DNA of 64,000 bases from Periplaneta americana (Eukaryota; Arthropoda; Insecta; Blattodea; Blattidae), in NCBI RefSeq assembly GCF_040183065.1, contig NC_091119.1:65148392-65212391 (forward strand). Direction: 5' to 3'. Of this stretch, positions 50,389-63,180 are shown piece by piece. The notes beneath the pieces were generated by a model. It was not told the origin of the DNA. It did no database searches and saw only the letters and a program-made list of their open reading frames with translations. A program made the position numbers and the translations under genes. The stretch's first letter is position 1. Each line of letters begins with the position of its first letter.

Positions 50389-50834
50389 CGGAAAAATTGT
50401 TATCGTGTGCTTTTATTTCGAGCATAGTATGATTATTAATGCGGTAATCATTATTGAACTTATGCCATAGCGGTATTTAATTTGGGGAAGACTTAGTTGC
50501 GTGTGTTTTATTTCCAACAAAATACGACGAAGAATATGATAATTTCTACAGTAATTATGCCATATTTAATTAAGGAAAAATTACATGCTTATGCTGTTAT
50601 TTTATGCTGTTCGGAAAAATTGTTATCGTGTGCTTTTATTTCGAGCATAATATGTTTATTAATGCGGTAATCATTATTGAACTTATGCCATAGCGGTATT
50701 TAATTTGGGGAAGACTTAGTTGCGTGTGTTTTATTTGCAACAAAATACGACGAAGAATATGATAATTTCTACAGTAATTATGCCATATTTAATTAAGGAA
50801 AAATTACATGCTTATGCTGTTATTTTCACCATAA
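50389..50834 (+). repeat. 223-bp tandem duplication within satellite
   Basis: CGGAAAAATTGTTATCGTGT starts at 50,389 and again at 50,612. The following two hundred bases are nearly identical, including the rare AATTAAGGAAAAATTACATG. Only a few substitutions separate the copies, far fewer than between ordinary dimers, so the event is recent. Confidence 0.9.
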
Positions 50835-50944
50835 TATGAAAATTAATGTGGTAATTCGTATTGAACTTGTGTCATGCCGGTATTTAATTTCGGAAGACTT
50901 GCTTGCGTGTGTGTCATTTCCAACATAATATGAAGAATACAGTA

Positions 50945-51890
50945 ATAATGCCATATTCAATACTGGGAGAAATATTTGCATGTGTTTTTATTTCTATCAA
51001 AATATATGATTAATAATCTGGTCATTCTTGTAGTACTTGTATGGTTTTTAATTTCGAAACAGTTATTTTCGTGTACTTTTATTTCCAGCATAGTATTATT
51101 AATAACGTGAAAATTGTAGAGAAGTTATGCGATATTTAATTTAGTAAAAATTATTTCCGTGAGCTTTTATTTCCAGCAAAATATGATTAGTATGAGGTAA
51201 TTCTTATTGGACTAAGGCGATAATTAATTTCGGAAAAATTATTTGGGTTTACTTTTATTTCAGGCGTTATACAATTAATAATGTGTTAGATCGTATTTAA
51301 CTAAGGCGTTAATTATTTTCCAAAGAATTATTCGCGTGTGGATTTATGATTAGCATAGTATGATTAATAAAGTTGCAAATATTAGAGAATTTATATGACA
51401 TTTAATTTCGGAATAATTATTTGTTTCCGCCTTTATTTCAAGCAAAATATGTTTAATAACCTAGAATTTTTGCGATAATAAATTTCGGAAGAATTACTTG
51501 CGTGTGCCTTTACTTCACGCACAGTGGTAATTCCTATAGAACATCTGGGACTTTCAATTTCGGAAGAGTTGTCTGCGTTTAGTTTTATTTTCAGCATTGT
51601 GTGATTAAAATTGTTCAAATTCTTATAGAACACATGCGATATTTTAATTTCGGAACTATTATTTACGTGTGCTTTATTCAGCATAATATGATGAATAATG
51701 TGGAATTATTTACAGAAATACTGACGTATTTAATTCCGGGAAAAATTATTTCAGTGTGCTTTTATTTCTAGCATAATATGATAATTAAGGTGGTAATTCT
51801 TGTTGTAATTGTGCGATAAAGATAGGCTATTTAATTTAGGAACACTTAATAGCGTGTGTTTTATTTCGAACTTAATACGAAGAACAATGT
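50945..51890 (+). repeat. Diverged-monomer cassette, copy 4 (long form)
   Basis: Same start (AATACTGGGAGAAATATTTGC) and end (GCGATAAAGATAGG...TATTTAATTT) as the other cassettes. It has extra monomers around 51,230-51,420 not seen in the other three, so it may be the fullest version. Confidence 0.65.
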
Positions 51891-54800
51891 GATAATTCTT
51901 ACAGTAATTACAACATACTTAATTTTGTAAGAGTTATTTGCATGTGCTTTTATTTCCAGTATAATATGATAATTAATGAGGTAATTCTTATTGAAATTAT
52001 GCTTTACCGATATTTAATTTCGGAAGACCTGCTTGCGTGTGTTTCATTTCCAACATGAAACGACAATTAATGTGACAAATCTTACAGTAATTAAGCCATA
52101 TTTAATTTCGGAAGAATTATTGTTGTGTGCTTTTATCTACATCATAATATGAATATTTATGTTGCAATTCTTTTTGAACTTATGCGATACCAATATTTAA
52201 TTTCGAAACATTTGCTTGCGTGTGTTTCATTTCCAACATAATACGACGAATAATGTTGTAATTCTTATAGTAATTATGCAATATTTAATTTCGAATGCAT
52301 TATTTTCGTGGTCTTTTATTTAGAGCATTATACGATTATTATTTTCGCTGTAATTCTTATTGTACTTATTCCATACCGGTATTTAATTTCGGAAAAATTA
52401 CTTGCGTGTGTTTTATAACCAACATAAAACGACGAGTAATATGATAATTCTTACAGTACTTACCACATATTTAATTTCCGTAAGAGTTATTTGCGTGTGC
52501 GTTTATGTGCAGCATAATGTGTATATTAATGTGGCAATCCTTATTGAACTTATGCAATACCGGAATTTAATTTGGAAAACTGACTTGCATGTGTTTTATT
52601 TCCAACATAATACGTCCAATAATGTGATAATTCTTTCAGTAATTATGTGAAATTCGATTTCGAAACAATTATTTGATAGTGAATTATTTCCAGCATAATA
52701 TGATTATTAATTTGGTAATTCTTAATGATATTATGCCATAGCAATATTTAATTTCGGAAGACTAACTAGCGTGTCTATTTCAGACATAATATGACCACAT
52801 AGTGTGATAATTGTAACAGTAATTATGTGAAATTCAATTTGGAAAGTATTATATGCGTGAGCATTTATTTCAAGGAGAATATGTTTATTAATTTGGTAAT
52901 TATTATTGAATTTATGCCATACCGATATTTAATTTGGAAGGTTTGCTTGCGTGTGTTTTATTTCCAATATAATACTACGAATAATAAGATATTTGATTCA
53001 GTAATTATGTCACGCTTAATTTCGAAAGAATTATTATCGTTAGGTTTCATTTCCAGCATAATATGATTATTAATGTGGTAATAGTTATGGGATATATGCC
53101 ATAATGGAATTCAATTTCGGAACACTTATTTGCGTGTGATTTATTGCGATCTTAATACGAAGAATAATGTGATAATTCTCACAGTAATTATGCCGTATTG
53201 AAGTTCTCAGGAATTATCTGGGTGTGCTTTTATAACCAGCATAATTTAGTTACTAATCTGATAAATCTTATTGAACGTATGAAATATCGGTGTATAGTTC
53301 TGGAATACTAACATTCGTGTTTTTTATTTCAAACAAAATACGATAAATAATAATGTGATAATTCTTACAGTAATTATGTCATATTTTATTTCGGAAGAAT
53401 TGTTTGCGTTACCATTTATTTCCAGCATAATATGATTGTTAAACGTGGTAATTCTTATTCAACTTATGCCCTACACTTACTGAATATCGAAATTGTCTGT
53501 GTTTTATTTCCAACTTAATACGTCGAATCATGTGATAATTAGTACACTTATTATGCCATTTTTAATTACCGATTAAATTTTGCGTGTGCTTTTATTTACA
53601 GCATAATATGAATTGTTATGTGGTAATTCATATTGAACTAATTCTATACCGGTATTTTATTTCGGATGATTTGCCTGCTTGTGTTTTGTTTGCAACATAA
53701 TATGACCAATAATTTCTAATTCTTACAGAAATTGTGCGATATTTAATTTCGGAAAAATTATTGTCGTGTGCTTTTATTTCCAGCATAATATGATTATTAA
53801 TGCGGTAATCCTTATTGAATTTATGCCATAGCGGTTTTTTATTTCGGAAGACTTAGTTGCGTGTGTTTTATTTCCAACATAATACGTCCAATAGTGTGAT
53901 ATTTCTTTCAGTAATTATGTGAAATTCAATTTCGAAAGAATTATTTGTTTGTTAATTTATTTCCAGCATAATATGATTATTAATTTGGTAATTCTTAGTG
54001 ATATAATGCCATGGCAGTATTTAATTTCGGAAGACTAATTTGCGTGTCTATATCCGACGTAATATGTTCAATAATGTGATAATTTTTTTCAGTAGTTATG
54101 TGAAATTCAATTTCGAAAGTATTATTTGCGTGTGCATTTCTTTCAAGCAAAATATTCTTATTAGTTCGGTAATTCTTATTGATATTACGCCACACCAGTA
54201 ATTATTTTCGCAAGACTTGCTTGCGAGTGTCTTATTTCCAATAAAATGCGACGAAAAATGTTGTAATTCTTACAGTAATTATGCAATATTTAATTTCGGA
54301 AGAATTATTTTCGTGGTCTTTTATTTAGAGCATTATATGATTATTATTAATGCGGTAATTCTTATTGAAATTATTCCATACCGGTATTTGATTTCGGAAG
54401 ACTGACTTGCGTGTGTCTTATTACCAACGTAATACGAAGAATAATGTGATAATTCTTACAGTAATTATGCAATATTTAATTTATGAAGAATTATTTGGGT
54501 GTGGTTATATAACCAGCATAATTTTATTATTAATGTGATAATTCCTATTGGACATATGCCATACCGGTATTTAGTTCCGCAACACTAACTCTCGTGTGTT
54601 TTATTTCCAACAAAATACGATAAATAATAATGTGATAATTCTTACAATAATTATGTCATATTTAATTTTGGAAGAATGATTTGCGTTCCCTTTTATTTCC
54701 AGCATAATATGAATATTAATGTGGTAATTCTTATTCAACTCATGCCCTACAAGTGCTGAATTTTGAACTTGCCTGTGTTTTATTTCCTACTTAATACGTC

Positions 54801-57590
54801 GAATAGTATGATAATTAGTACAGCAATTATGCCATTTTTAATTACCGATTAATTTTTGCGTGTGTTTTTATTTACAGCATAATATGTATTTTCATATGGT
54901 AATTCTTATTGAATTTATTCGATGCCGGTCTTTAATTTCGGGTGATTTGCTTCCGTGTGTTTTACTTCCAACATTATATGACGTATAAGTTGTAATTGTT
55001 ACAGCAATTGTGCAATATTTAATTTCGGAAACATTATTTTCTGGTGCTTTTATTTCGAGCATAATATGATCATTAATGCGGTAAACCTTATTGAACTTAT
55101 GCCACAGCGGTATTTAATTTCGGAAGACTTAGTTGCGTGTCTTTTATTTCCAACATAATACGACGAATAATATGATAAATCTTATAGTAATTATGCCATA
55201 TATAATTTCGGAAAAATTATTTCCTTGTGCTGTTATTTTCACCATAATATGATAATTAATGTGCTAATTCTTATTGAACTTATGCCATACCGGTATTTAA
55301 TTTCGGAAGACTTGCTTGCGTGTGCTTCATTTCCAACATAATACGACGAATAATGTGATAACTCCTACAGTAATTAAGCCATATTTAATATTGGGAGTAC
55401 TATTTGCTTGAGATTCTAGTTGTAGCAAAATCTGATTAATAATCTGCTTATCCTTGCAGAACATATATGGTTTTTAATATCGAAAGTGTTATTTGCGTGT
55501 GCTTTTATTTCCAGCATAATATTACTTATAACCTGAAAATTGTATAGAATTTATGCGATTTTATTTTTCGTAAGAATTATTTGAGTGTGAATTTATTTCA
55601 AGCAAAATATGATTATTGATATTATGCCACACCAGTATTTATTTTCCGAAGACTTGCTTGCGTGTGATTTATTTCCAATATAATACGACGAATAATGATG
55701 TAATTCTTACAGTAATTATGGCATATTTAATTTCGGAAAAATTGTTAGCGTAGTGCTTCTATAACAACCATAATTTAATTACTAATGTGATAATTCTAAT
55801 CGAACATATGCCATACCGGTATTTAGTTCCGGAAGACTAACTTTCGTGTGTTTTATTTCCAACAAAATAGGATGAATAATAATGTGATAATTCTTTCATT
55901 AATTATGTCATATTTAATTTCGGAAGAATCATTTGCGTTGCTTTTTATTTAGGCATTGCACGATTATTAATGAGGTAATTCTTATTCAACTTATGCCCTA
56001 CCCCTATTGAATTTCAAACTTCCGTGTGTTTTATTTCCAACTTAATAAGCCGAATAGTGTGTAAATTAGTACAGTAATTATGCCCTTTTCAATTTCCGAC
56101 GAATTTTTGCGTGTGGTTTTATTTACAGCATTATATGAATATTCATGTGGTAACTCTTATTGCACTTATTCGATATCGGTATTTAATTTCGCATGATTTA
56201 TTTCCGTGTGTTTTATTTCCAACATAATATGACCAATAAGTTGTAAATCTTACAAAATTAAGCAATATTTAATTTCGGATAATAATTTTCTTGTGCTTTT
56301 ATTTCGAGCATAATATGATTATTAATGCGGTAATCTTTATTGATTTTATGCTATAGCGGTATTTAATTTGGGAAGACTTAGTTGCGTGTGTTTTATTTCC
56401 AAAATATTACGACGAATAATGTGATAATTCTTACAGTGATTAAGCCATATTTAATTTTGGAAGAATTTTTTGCGTGTGCTTTTATTTCCAGCATAATATT
56501 GATATTAATGTGGAAATTCTTATTGAACTTATGCGATATCAGTATTTAATTTCGGAAGATTTGCTTTCGCGTGTTTCATTTTCAACATAATACGACGAAT
56601 AATGTTGTAATTCTTATTGTAATTATGCAGCATTTAATTTCGGAAGAATTATTTTCGTGGTCTTTTATTTAGAGCATTGTATGATTAGTAATGCGGTAAT
56701 TCTTATTGAACTTATTCCATACCGGTATTTAATTTCGGAAGACTTACTTGCGTGTGTTTTATTACCAACATAACACGAGGAATAATGTAATACTTCTTAT
56801 AGTAACTATGCCATATTTAATTTCTAAAGAAATATTTGGGTGTGCTTATATAACCAGCATAATTTAATTAATAATGTTATAATTCTTATTGAACATATGT
56901 CATACCGGTATTTAGTTCCGGAAGACTAAGTTTCGTCAGTTTTGTTTCCAACAAAAAATACGGCAAATAATGGTGTGATAATTCTTACAGTAATTATATC
57001 ATATTTAATTTCGGAAGAATGATTTGCGTTAACTTTTATTTCCAGCATAATATGATTATTAATGTGGTAATTCTTATTCAACTTATGCCCTACAAGAACT
57101 GAATTTCGAACTTGCCTGTGTTTTATTTCCTACTTAATACGTCGAATAGTATGATAATTAGTACAGTAATTATGCCATTTTTATTATCCGATATATTTTT
57201 GCTTGTGCTTTTATTTACAGCGTAATATGAATTTCATGTGGTAATCCTTATTGAACTTATTCTATACCGGTGTTTAATTTCGGATGTTTTGCTTCCGTGT
57301 GTTTTACTTTCATCATAATAGGACAAATAAGTTGTAATTCTTATAGCAATTGTGCAATATTTAATTTGGGAAAAATTATTTTAATGTGCTTTTATTTGCA
57401 GCATAATATAATTATTAATGTGGTAATTCTTATTGATTGTGCGAAACCGGTATTTAATTTCAGAAGACTTGCGTGCATGACTTCAATTTCCGATATAATA
57501 CGGCAAATAATATGATAATTCTTACAGTAATTATGCCATATTTAATTTGGAATCATTTATTTGCTTGAGCTTCTCTTTCTAGCAAAATAT

Positions 57591-59440
57591 TAATAATAAT
57601 GTGGTAATTCTTATAGAAATTATGCGATATTTAATTTCGCAAAAATTATTTTAGGGTGCTTTTTTAGCGTTATATGATTAAGAAATTGGTAATTGTTATA
57701 AAAATTATGAGACAGTTAATTTCAGAAGAATTATTTGCGTGTGCTTTCCTTTTCAGGTTATATGATTAATAATGTGATAATTCTTATATAGTTTTACATA
57801 TGTGCCTTTTAATTTCGGAAGAATTAATTGCGTGTACTTTTAAATTCGGCATAATATAATTTACAATGTGGCAATTCTTATATAACTAATGCGATATTTA
57901 ATTTCGATGATTTTTTTGCGTGTGCTTTTATTTCTACCGTAATAAAATTAATAATGTGTTAATTATCAGAGAAGTTATGTGACATTTAATTTCGGAATTA
58001 TTATTTACGTGTGCTTTTGTTTCCAGCATAATATGATTAATAATGTGGTAATTCTTTTAGATTTTTTGCGGTTTCTATTTTGGTAACAATTATTTTGCGA
58101 TTGCTTTTATATCTACCATAATATAATTAATAATTTTGTAATACTTAAAGATATTATGCAATATTTTAGTTTAGAAGAATTATATGGTGAGCTTTCATTT
58201 CAAGTATAATACGATGAATAACGTAATAATTCCTATAGAAGTGATGACATATATAATTTCGCAGGAATTATATAAGTGTGCTTTTATTTCCAGCGTAATA
58301 TGTTTATTAAAGTGGTAATTCTTTTTGAACTTATGCGATACCGGTATTTAATTTCGAGAGACTTACAGACATGTGTTTTCTTTGCAACATAAAACGACGA
58401 ATATTGTGATAATTGTTACAGTAATTACGCCATATTTAATTTCGGATGAATTATTTGCGTGCCTTTGTTTGCAGCATGATATGATTAATAACGTAATTCT
58501 TATAGAATGATGCGATATTTAATTTCGGAAGAATTATTTGCGTGTGCCTTTACTTACCGCACAATATGATTAATAATGTGGTAATTCTTATACAACATCT
58601 GCGATATTTAATTTCAAAAGAGTTACCTGCGTGTGTAGTTTTATTTTCAGCATTATATGATTAATAATGTTAAAATTCTTTCTAGAACAGATGCGATACT
58701 TTAATTTCCAAAGTATTATTTGCGTGTGCCTTGTATTCAGCATATGATTAATAATGTGGTAATATTTATAGAACTTATGACGTATTTAATTCCGGAAGAA
58801 TTATTTGAGTGTGCTTTTATTTCCAACAAAATATGATTATTAATGTGATAGTACTTGCTGAACTTATGCCATACCGGTATTAAATTTCGGAAGACTTACT
58901 TGGGTGTGTTGTATTTCCAACATAATACGACGAACATTGTGATAATTCTTACAGTAATTATGCCATATTTAATTTCGGAAGTATTACTTGCTTGTTCTAA
59001 TAATTCCAGCATTATGTGATTAATATTCTTGAAATTCTTATAGGACATACGCGATATTTAATTTCGGAAGTATTATTTGAGTTAGTTTTGTTTCCAGCAT
59101 AATATGATTAATAATGTGGTAATATTTATAGAACGTATGACGTATTTAATTCGGGAAGAATTATGTGTGTGCTTTTATTTCCAGCATAATATGATTAATA
59201 ATGTGGTCACTGTTACGTAACGAATGTGATATTTAATTTCGGAAGAATTATATGCGTGTGATTTTATTTCCACCATAATATGATTAATAATTTGGTAATT
59301 CTTATAGATCTTCTGCGATATTAGTTTTGGACGAATTATTTGCGTGTGCTTTTATTTCGAGCATAATAGGATTAATAATGTAGAAATTATTACCGTATTT
59401 GTGGGAAATTTTAATTCAAGAAGTACTTTTTGTAACAAAT
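57591..59440 (+). repeat. Block of diverged satellite monomers (copy B side)
   Basis: From 57,903 this is the duplicate of 19,727-21,245. The part before it (57,591-57,902) matches 37,150-37,600 instead, including ATTATGAGACAGTTAATTTC and AATATAATTTACAATGTGG. Copy A lacks that leading part, so its left edge is a breakpoint inside the block. Confidence 0.85.
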
Positions 59441-59750
59441 TTATGTTCGGTGCAATTATTGCGTAATATTTTAATTTTTAATACAGCAAAGTTCAATAAC
59501 ATAGAAAATCTTATCGCTCGGAGGAATAAATAAATTAAATTCGAAACTTTTGTGTAATGTTCTTCCTTCATATTTATTTGACGAATATTTTAAACGGAAT
59601 GAGAATCAATCACTCGACATATGCAGAATACTCGAATTGTGTGGGAGCATCTAATAGAAGTGCACTTTGAACGTAGGTCTTCGTATGCACCTTATATGCA
59701 GGACAGTGACTTAACCATTCCTATTGAGAGGGGAGGAAATACCTAATTCT
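59441..59750. other. Duplicated non-satellite DNA, no gene
   Basis: Same content as 21,260-21,573 in copy A. Monomer-like traces only, no coding frame. Confidence 0.45.
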
Positions 59751-60770
59751 GAAGATTTAATGTAAGTGAATTTTTAAGCATGAATATTTGATTGTACTTT
59801 ATTTTCAGCTCCATTAATGATTTATCGCGTTAGTAGGGAAACGCACAATAATCGGGAGTAGCATTTAATGTAAGTGTTGTTGAAACATGACTATCTGAAT
59901 TTTGAGAGTACATGAATTTCCAGCACAGTGAAAATTAAATAACTTCGCAAATCATAACGCAAGAAGGGGTAATATTAAAAAGTTTTAGGACAGAAATGCA
60001 TTTAGATTTAGAAGAGAGAAATTTCTAATAATTCATGGAGTATGGATTTTGTGTCATATTATTTGTTCCTTTATTCCCAAGTTATGGCTGATCATAACCT
60101 AGTAGTCTTATTTTCAGTTTTACTTGTCCTTCTTCTCAAATTATGTAACTGTAATGTGTACTATTGTAAATTTCTCGCTGCTGTTGCTACTACTATTACT
60201 ACTATCATGATCATGATGATTTATCTGAAAATCAATGGAGGATCATCTAAAATAATTGGCGAGGGGATTATATTTTTAATATTGGTTAACTTTTAGTGTT
60301 TATACCTATAACATGATGGAGTTTCTGTATTAGAGTACGATTTTTTTATTTTGGAATAAATATTTATTTTAATCCTACATTAATATACTTTATTCAACAT
60401 AAAGGTAAGATTGTAAATTACATTTTCTTGTGATTATCATTATTCGTACTGCTTACATTTTTTGTGCTCTCAATATCGTACAATTTCTGCTTCATTGCCG
60501 GAATCTAAACGACTTCCGATTTCTTGTTTTCCACCAAGTATTTATTTGTAAACAAATTATTTTATGTACACCTACACTTTCGTCTGTGGTTCGTTTAATT
60601 TCAGTGAATGGTTTTGAAAATAAAAGTTCGAAACGAGATATAGCCAACAAGGAATGAATGATTTCCGCATTTTTCGCATAGAGACGCTGTGGGCTGGTAC
60701 TACGTCATTGTGACGGCGTCGAACACCAGGTTCACTTCCTTTTTGTCTATTTGAATGCGGATCCGACACT
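59751..60770. other. 1,020 bases present only in copy B
   Basis: Copy A jumps from CCTAATTCT straight to TTATTTTGTATGAT, whereas copy B has this stretch between. It lacks inverted ends and a target duplication. It includes phrases like ATTGTACTTTATTTTCAGC and ATGAATTTCCAGCACAG that look like decayed monomers, so a deletion in copy A is more likely than an insertion here. An open frame at 60,042-60,296 encodes a hydrophobic 84-residue peptide with no recognisable family; I do not call it a gene. Confidence 0.6.
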
Positions 60771-61116
60771 TTATTTTGTATGATCTGACTTGAAAATGTC
60801 AAGACGAAGTGAAGTTAAGTGATATTCTTGAAACGGTCTTTAGAGTAAAAAGTGCTCAGTTTAAGCAAATATTGTCACTTTCTACAAAGTGAATGATAAA
60901 GTGGTTTATGTCTTAACACTTGTGAATATTTAAAATAAACTTCTTTCGATAAGACTTTTTCCGTATGTACTTGCTTCTTACTTTTTCAGCATAAAATAGT
61001 TCAAAATGTTCTCAATATATATTTAGCTTAGCGTAAATATTGCTCTTTGTAGAGGAGTTCTGAAGAATTGTGTTCTTTTCATGTATAGTGTTTCAGTAAG
61101 TTGGATATATAGTGTA
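60771..61116. other. Duplicated non-satellite DNA, no gene
   Basis: Counterpart of 21,574-21,919. Nothing recognised. The small hairpin before the SINE is conserved (61,097-61,126). Confidence 0.45.
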
Positions 61117-61355
61117 AACCAACTTACAGTCAGCCGTCCATGGTGTGCCATAGGAGGCTGGACTTCACTACTCCCACTTTGAGATGAGATTGTAAGGGAT
61201 TTGTTGGAATACCACAGAGGCACAGAGGAACCGAAGCTTCCGGAGAAAACCCTCTGTTACCTTGACCGCGGGCTTACAGCAGGGGCAGCCGGAGATCGAA
61301 CCTGGGTCTACAGGATTAAGTCCAAACGCTTTAGTCACTGGATCACCATGGTGGC
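61117..61355 (-). mobile_element. tRNA-derived SINE, second family (copy B)
   Basis: Twin of 21,920-22,158, with the B box complement at 61,292-61,302 and the same truncation points. It came with the segmental duplication and is not an independent insertion. Confidence 0.75.
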
Positions 61356-62128
61356 TTTATATAAAGTGTACTACTGTATAGATATTGTAAAAAAGTTTTC
61401 GAATGAGAAATAATATTTTTCTTTATTTAATGAATTATCCAATTCACACCTTAAATTGATATTTTTATTAATTCAGGGACAGTAGACACGTTGCTATTGT
61501 TCGTTTGCTCGCGTTTAATATGACTGTTACAACTTTACATGCAGAATTCAGAAGCCACCAGACTGAGGATCCTGATTTATGAAGATAGAATACATGTAAG
61601 TGAAGGAAAAATAAGGGTAGAGCTCAAATGGAATTAATAGAGATCAAACGACTTGTGTGTATTCAGTAATGCAATTTTTTTGTTTTGTTTTGTTTCTTTT
61701 GTTTCAGGCCCCGCTCATATCCTGTGCCTCATCGTGGCGAGCGGGTGAAACAAAGAATGACGCATGAATGCAAGGCTGAAAATATTTTTGTAATTTTCCG
61801 TCACTAGACTCATTTAGGACACCACTTGCTATTTAAATTAATTCATGTTCATAGCAGATTTCTAAGATATCACTTCTATAAAATTTCTTCGTAAAGCGTT
61901 ACTAATTCCTACTCATCACATAATTAATACTTCAAAATGGAAAGACAAATGCGTCCTTCTTTGGCCAAACAGGATAACTGCAACTGGTGGTACATAGGCC
62001 TATATAAAGTCATTTCATGGACTGCTGAACAAGTGCTCCAATCGTCCACAGTCTTAGAACAAGAAAATAATAGATGAATAATATAAATAAAACAATAATT
62101 TGTAATTATAGACTTCGTAACTCCTAAT
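61356..62128. other. Duplicated non-satellite DNA, no gene
   Basis: Counterpart of 22,159-22,931, with the same T/G-rich tract ending TTTCAG near 61,706. I see no coding content. Confidence 0.45.
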
Positions 62129-62419
62129 CTAAAATAATTTACCCATACATTCCCTTCCTGTTAGACGACGAGCAACTTGACTACGGTATGCAAAACCACC
62201 CAGCTCTTTAAACATCCGCCGAACAGATCTAAGGTTCAAACCAAGTTTCAACAATGTTCGTCGTAGACTACGCTTTGAGGACAGTAATTCCTGTTCGAGA
62301 AGTCGTCCATGATTCTCGTTTGTGATGACATTTCTTGGTCGTCCTGTTGTCTCCTTTCGTTGATATAAGACTGATCTGTGGACGGTCGGTCGCCATCGCA
62401 ATGTACCACCGTCTGCATG
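62129..62419 (-). pseudogene. Tc1/mariner-like transposase N-terminal fragment (copy B)
   Basis: Same fragment as at 22,932-23,222, here open for about 90 codons. TGG replaces the TAG of copy A upstream of PTVHRS, giving RWRPTVHRS. The helix-turn-helix phrase reads LGLNLRSVRR where copy A and the wider family have LGLSDRSVRR; four neighbouring bases differ, more than elsewhere nearby. The frame opens at TTG, not ATG, and ends before any catalytic region. It is a dead fragment. Confidence 0.68.
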
Positions 62420-62480
62420 TTGTCAAATTACAATAAATAAAACCTACGTAATGTTTTTCAATGTCTGTCTTTCTTCAGTA

Positions 62481-62836
62481 ATCCGAGGAAAAATCCGAGG
62501 CACGACAGCCCATGAAGGACCATGACCGACCAACCAGCTGCTGGCCTCACGTCCACATGCCGAAGCTGATGAGGACGATCTTCCAACCAGAATGGAGGTA
62601 TCGTATGATTAGCAGGATGATCATCCACCAGCAGTTATAGCTGGATTTCGTAACCTGATTTTGCTACCTATCGTAGCTCCCCAAGTGCATCAAGATGCTG
62701 GGTGGGCACCGGTCCCATACACTGGCCAAAATTTCATGAGAATTTCTTTCCCCATGAGGACTCCATCCAGCGTTCATTCCGTAACGCGAGTCCTACGCAG
62801 GATGCCTTAGACCAGGACGCCACGGCGCGGCGCGAG
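62481..62836 (-). mobile_element. tRNA-derived SINE, third family (copy B)
   Basis: Twin of 23,285-23,640. The head reads GCGCCGTGGCGTCCTGGTC on the minus strand, nearer the usual form of this family than copy A. The B box is equally degenerate. Confidence 0.75.
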
Positions 62837-63180
62837 ACCTTCTGTAATCTATTTATGTGATTTTTCGTAATCTTATCATTATTTAAGCACCAGAGAGATA
62901 AAAATAATAATATATGCGTTTATATGCGCTAATAGTTGAAATATGCATTAACCCCTTAAATATGCACTATAAAAATTTGACCTCTGTTTAAAAATAGGTT
63001 AACTTGAAATTCATTTGTGCAATGGTAGCATATGATTTGCAGCTAAGGAATAAAATCTCAAAATATGTTACAATCCGCTCGCTAGTGATTACGTAACGTT
63101 TGTTCAGAATGCCCAGTTCTATCTTTATTATTTCATATGTCTAATATCAGATGTTTCATTCGCATTAAGTTGTAAGGTTT
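62837..63180. other. Duplicated spacer, nothing recognised
   Basis: Counterpart of 23,641-23,984; no gene seen. Confidence 0.4.

Larger units (their letters stand above)
38111..57590 (+). repeat. A/B dimeric satellite array, second block
   Basis: Same monomers A and B and the same dimer of about 183 bp as at 5,707-19,726, roughly 105 dimers. Higher-order variants known from the first block recur, including the TTCCAACAAAATACGATAAA plus TTATTTGCGTTACCTTTTAT pair seen near 6,890, 9,880, 12,030, 40,400, 43,820, 44,910, 47,680 and 54,610, and the diverged-monomer cassettes. No non-satellite insertion of size is visible in this block. All open frames are repeat-derived. Confidence 0.95.

Noticed and set aside
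5707..59440. CRISPR-like regular repeats
   Set aside because: Period, lack of unique spacers, divergence between units and the eukaryotic TE context show satellite DNA, not a CRISPR array.
60042..60296. 84-residue hydrophobic frame, possible membrane peptide
   Set aside because: T-rich AT-biased DNA gives such peptides by chance. There is no homologue I recognise, no signal for expression and it is missing from copy A.
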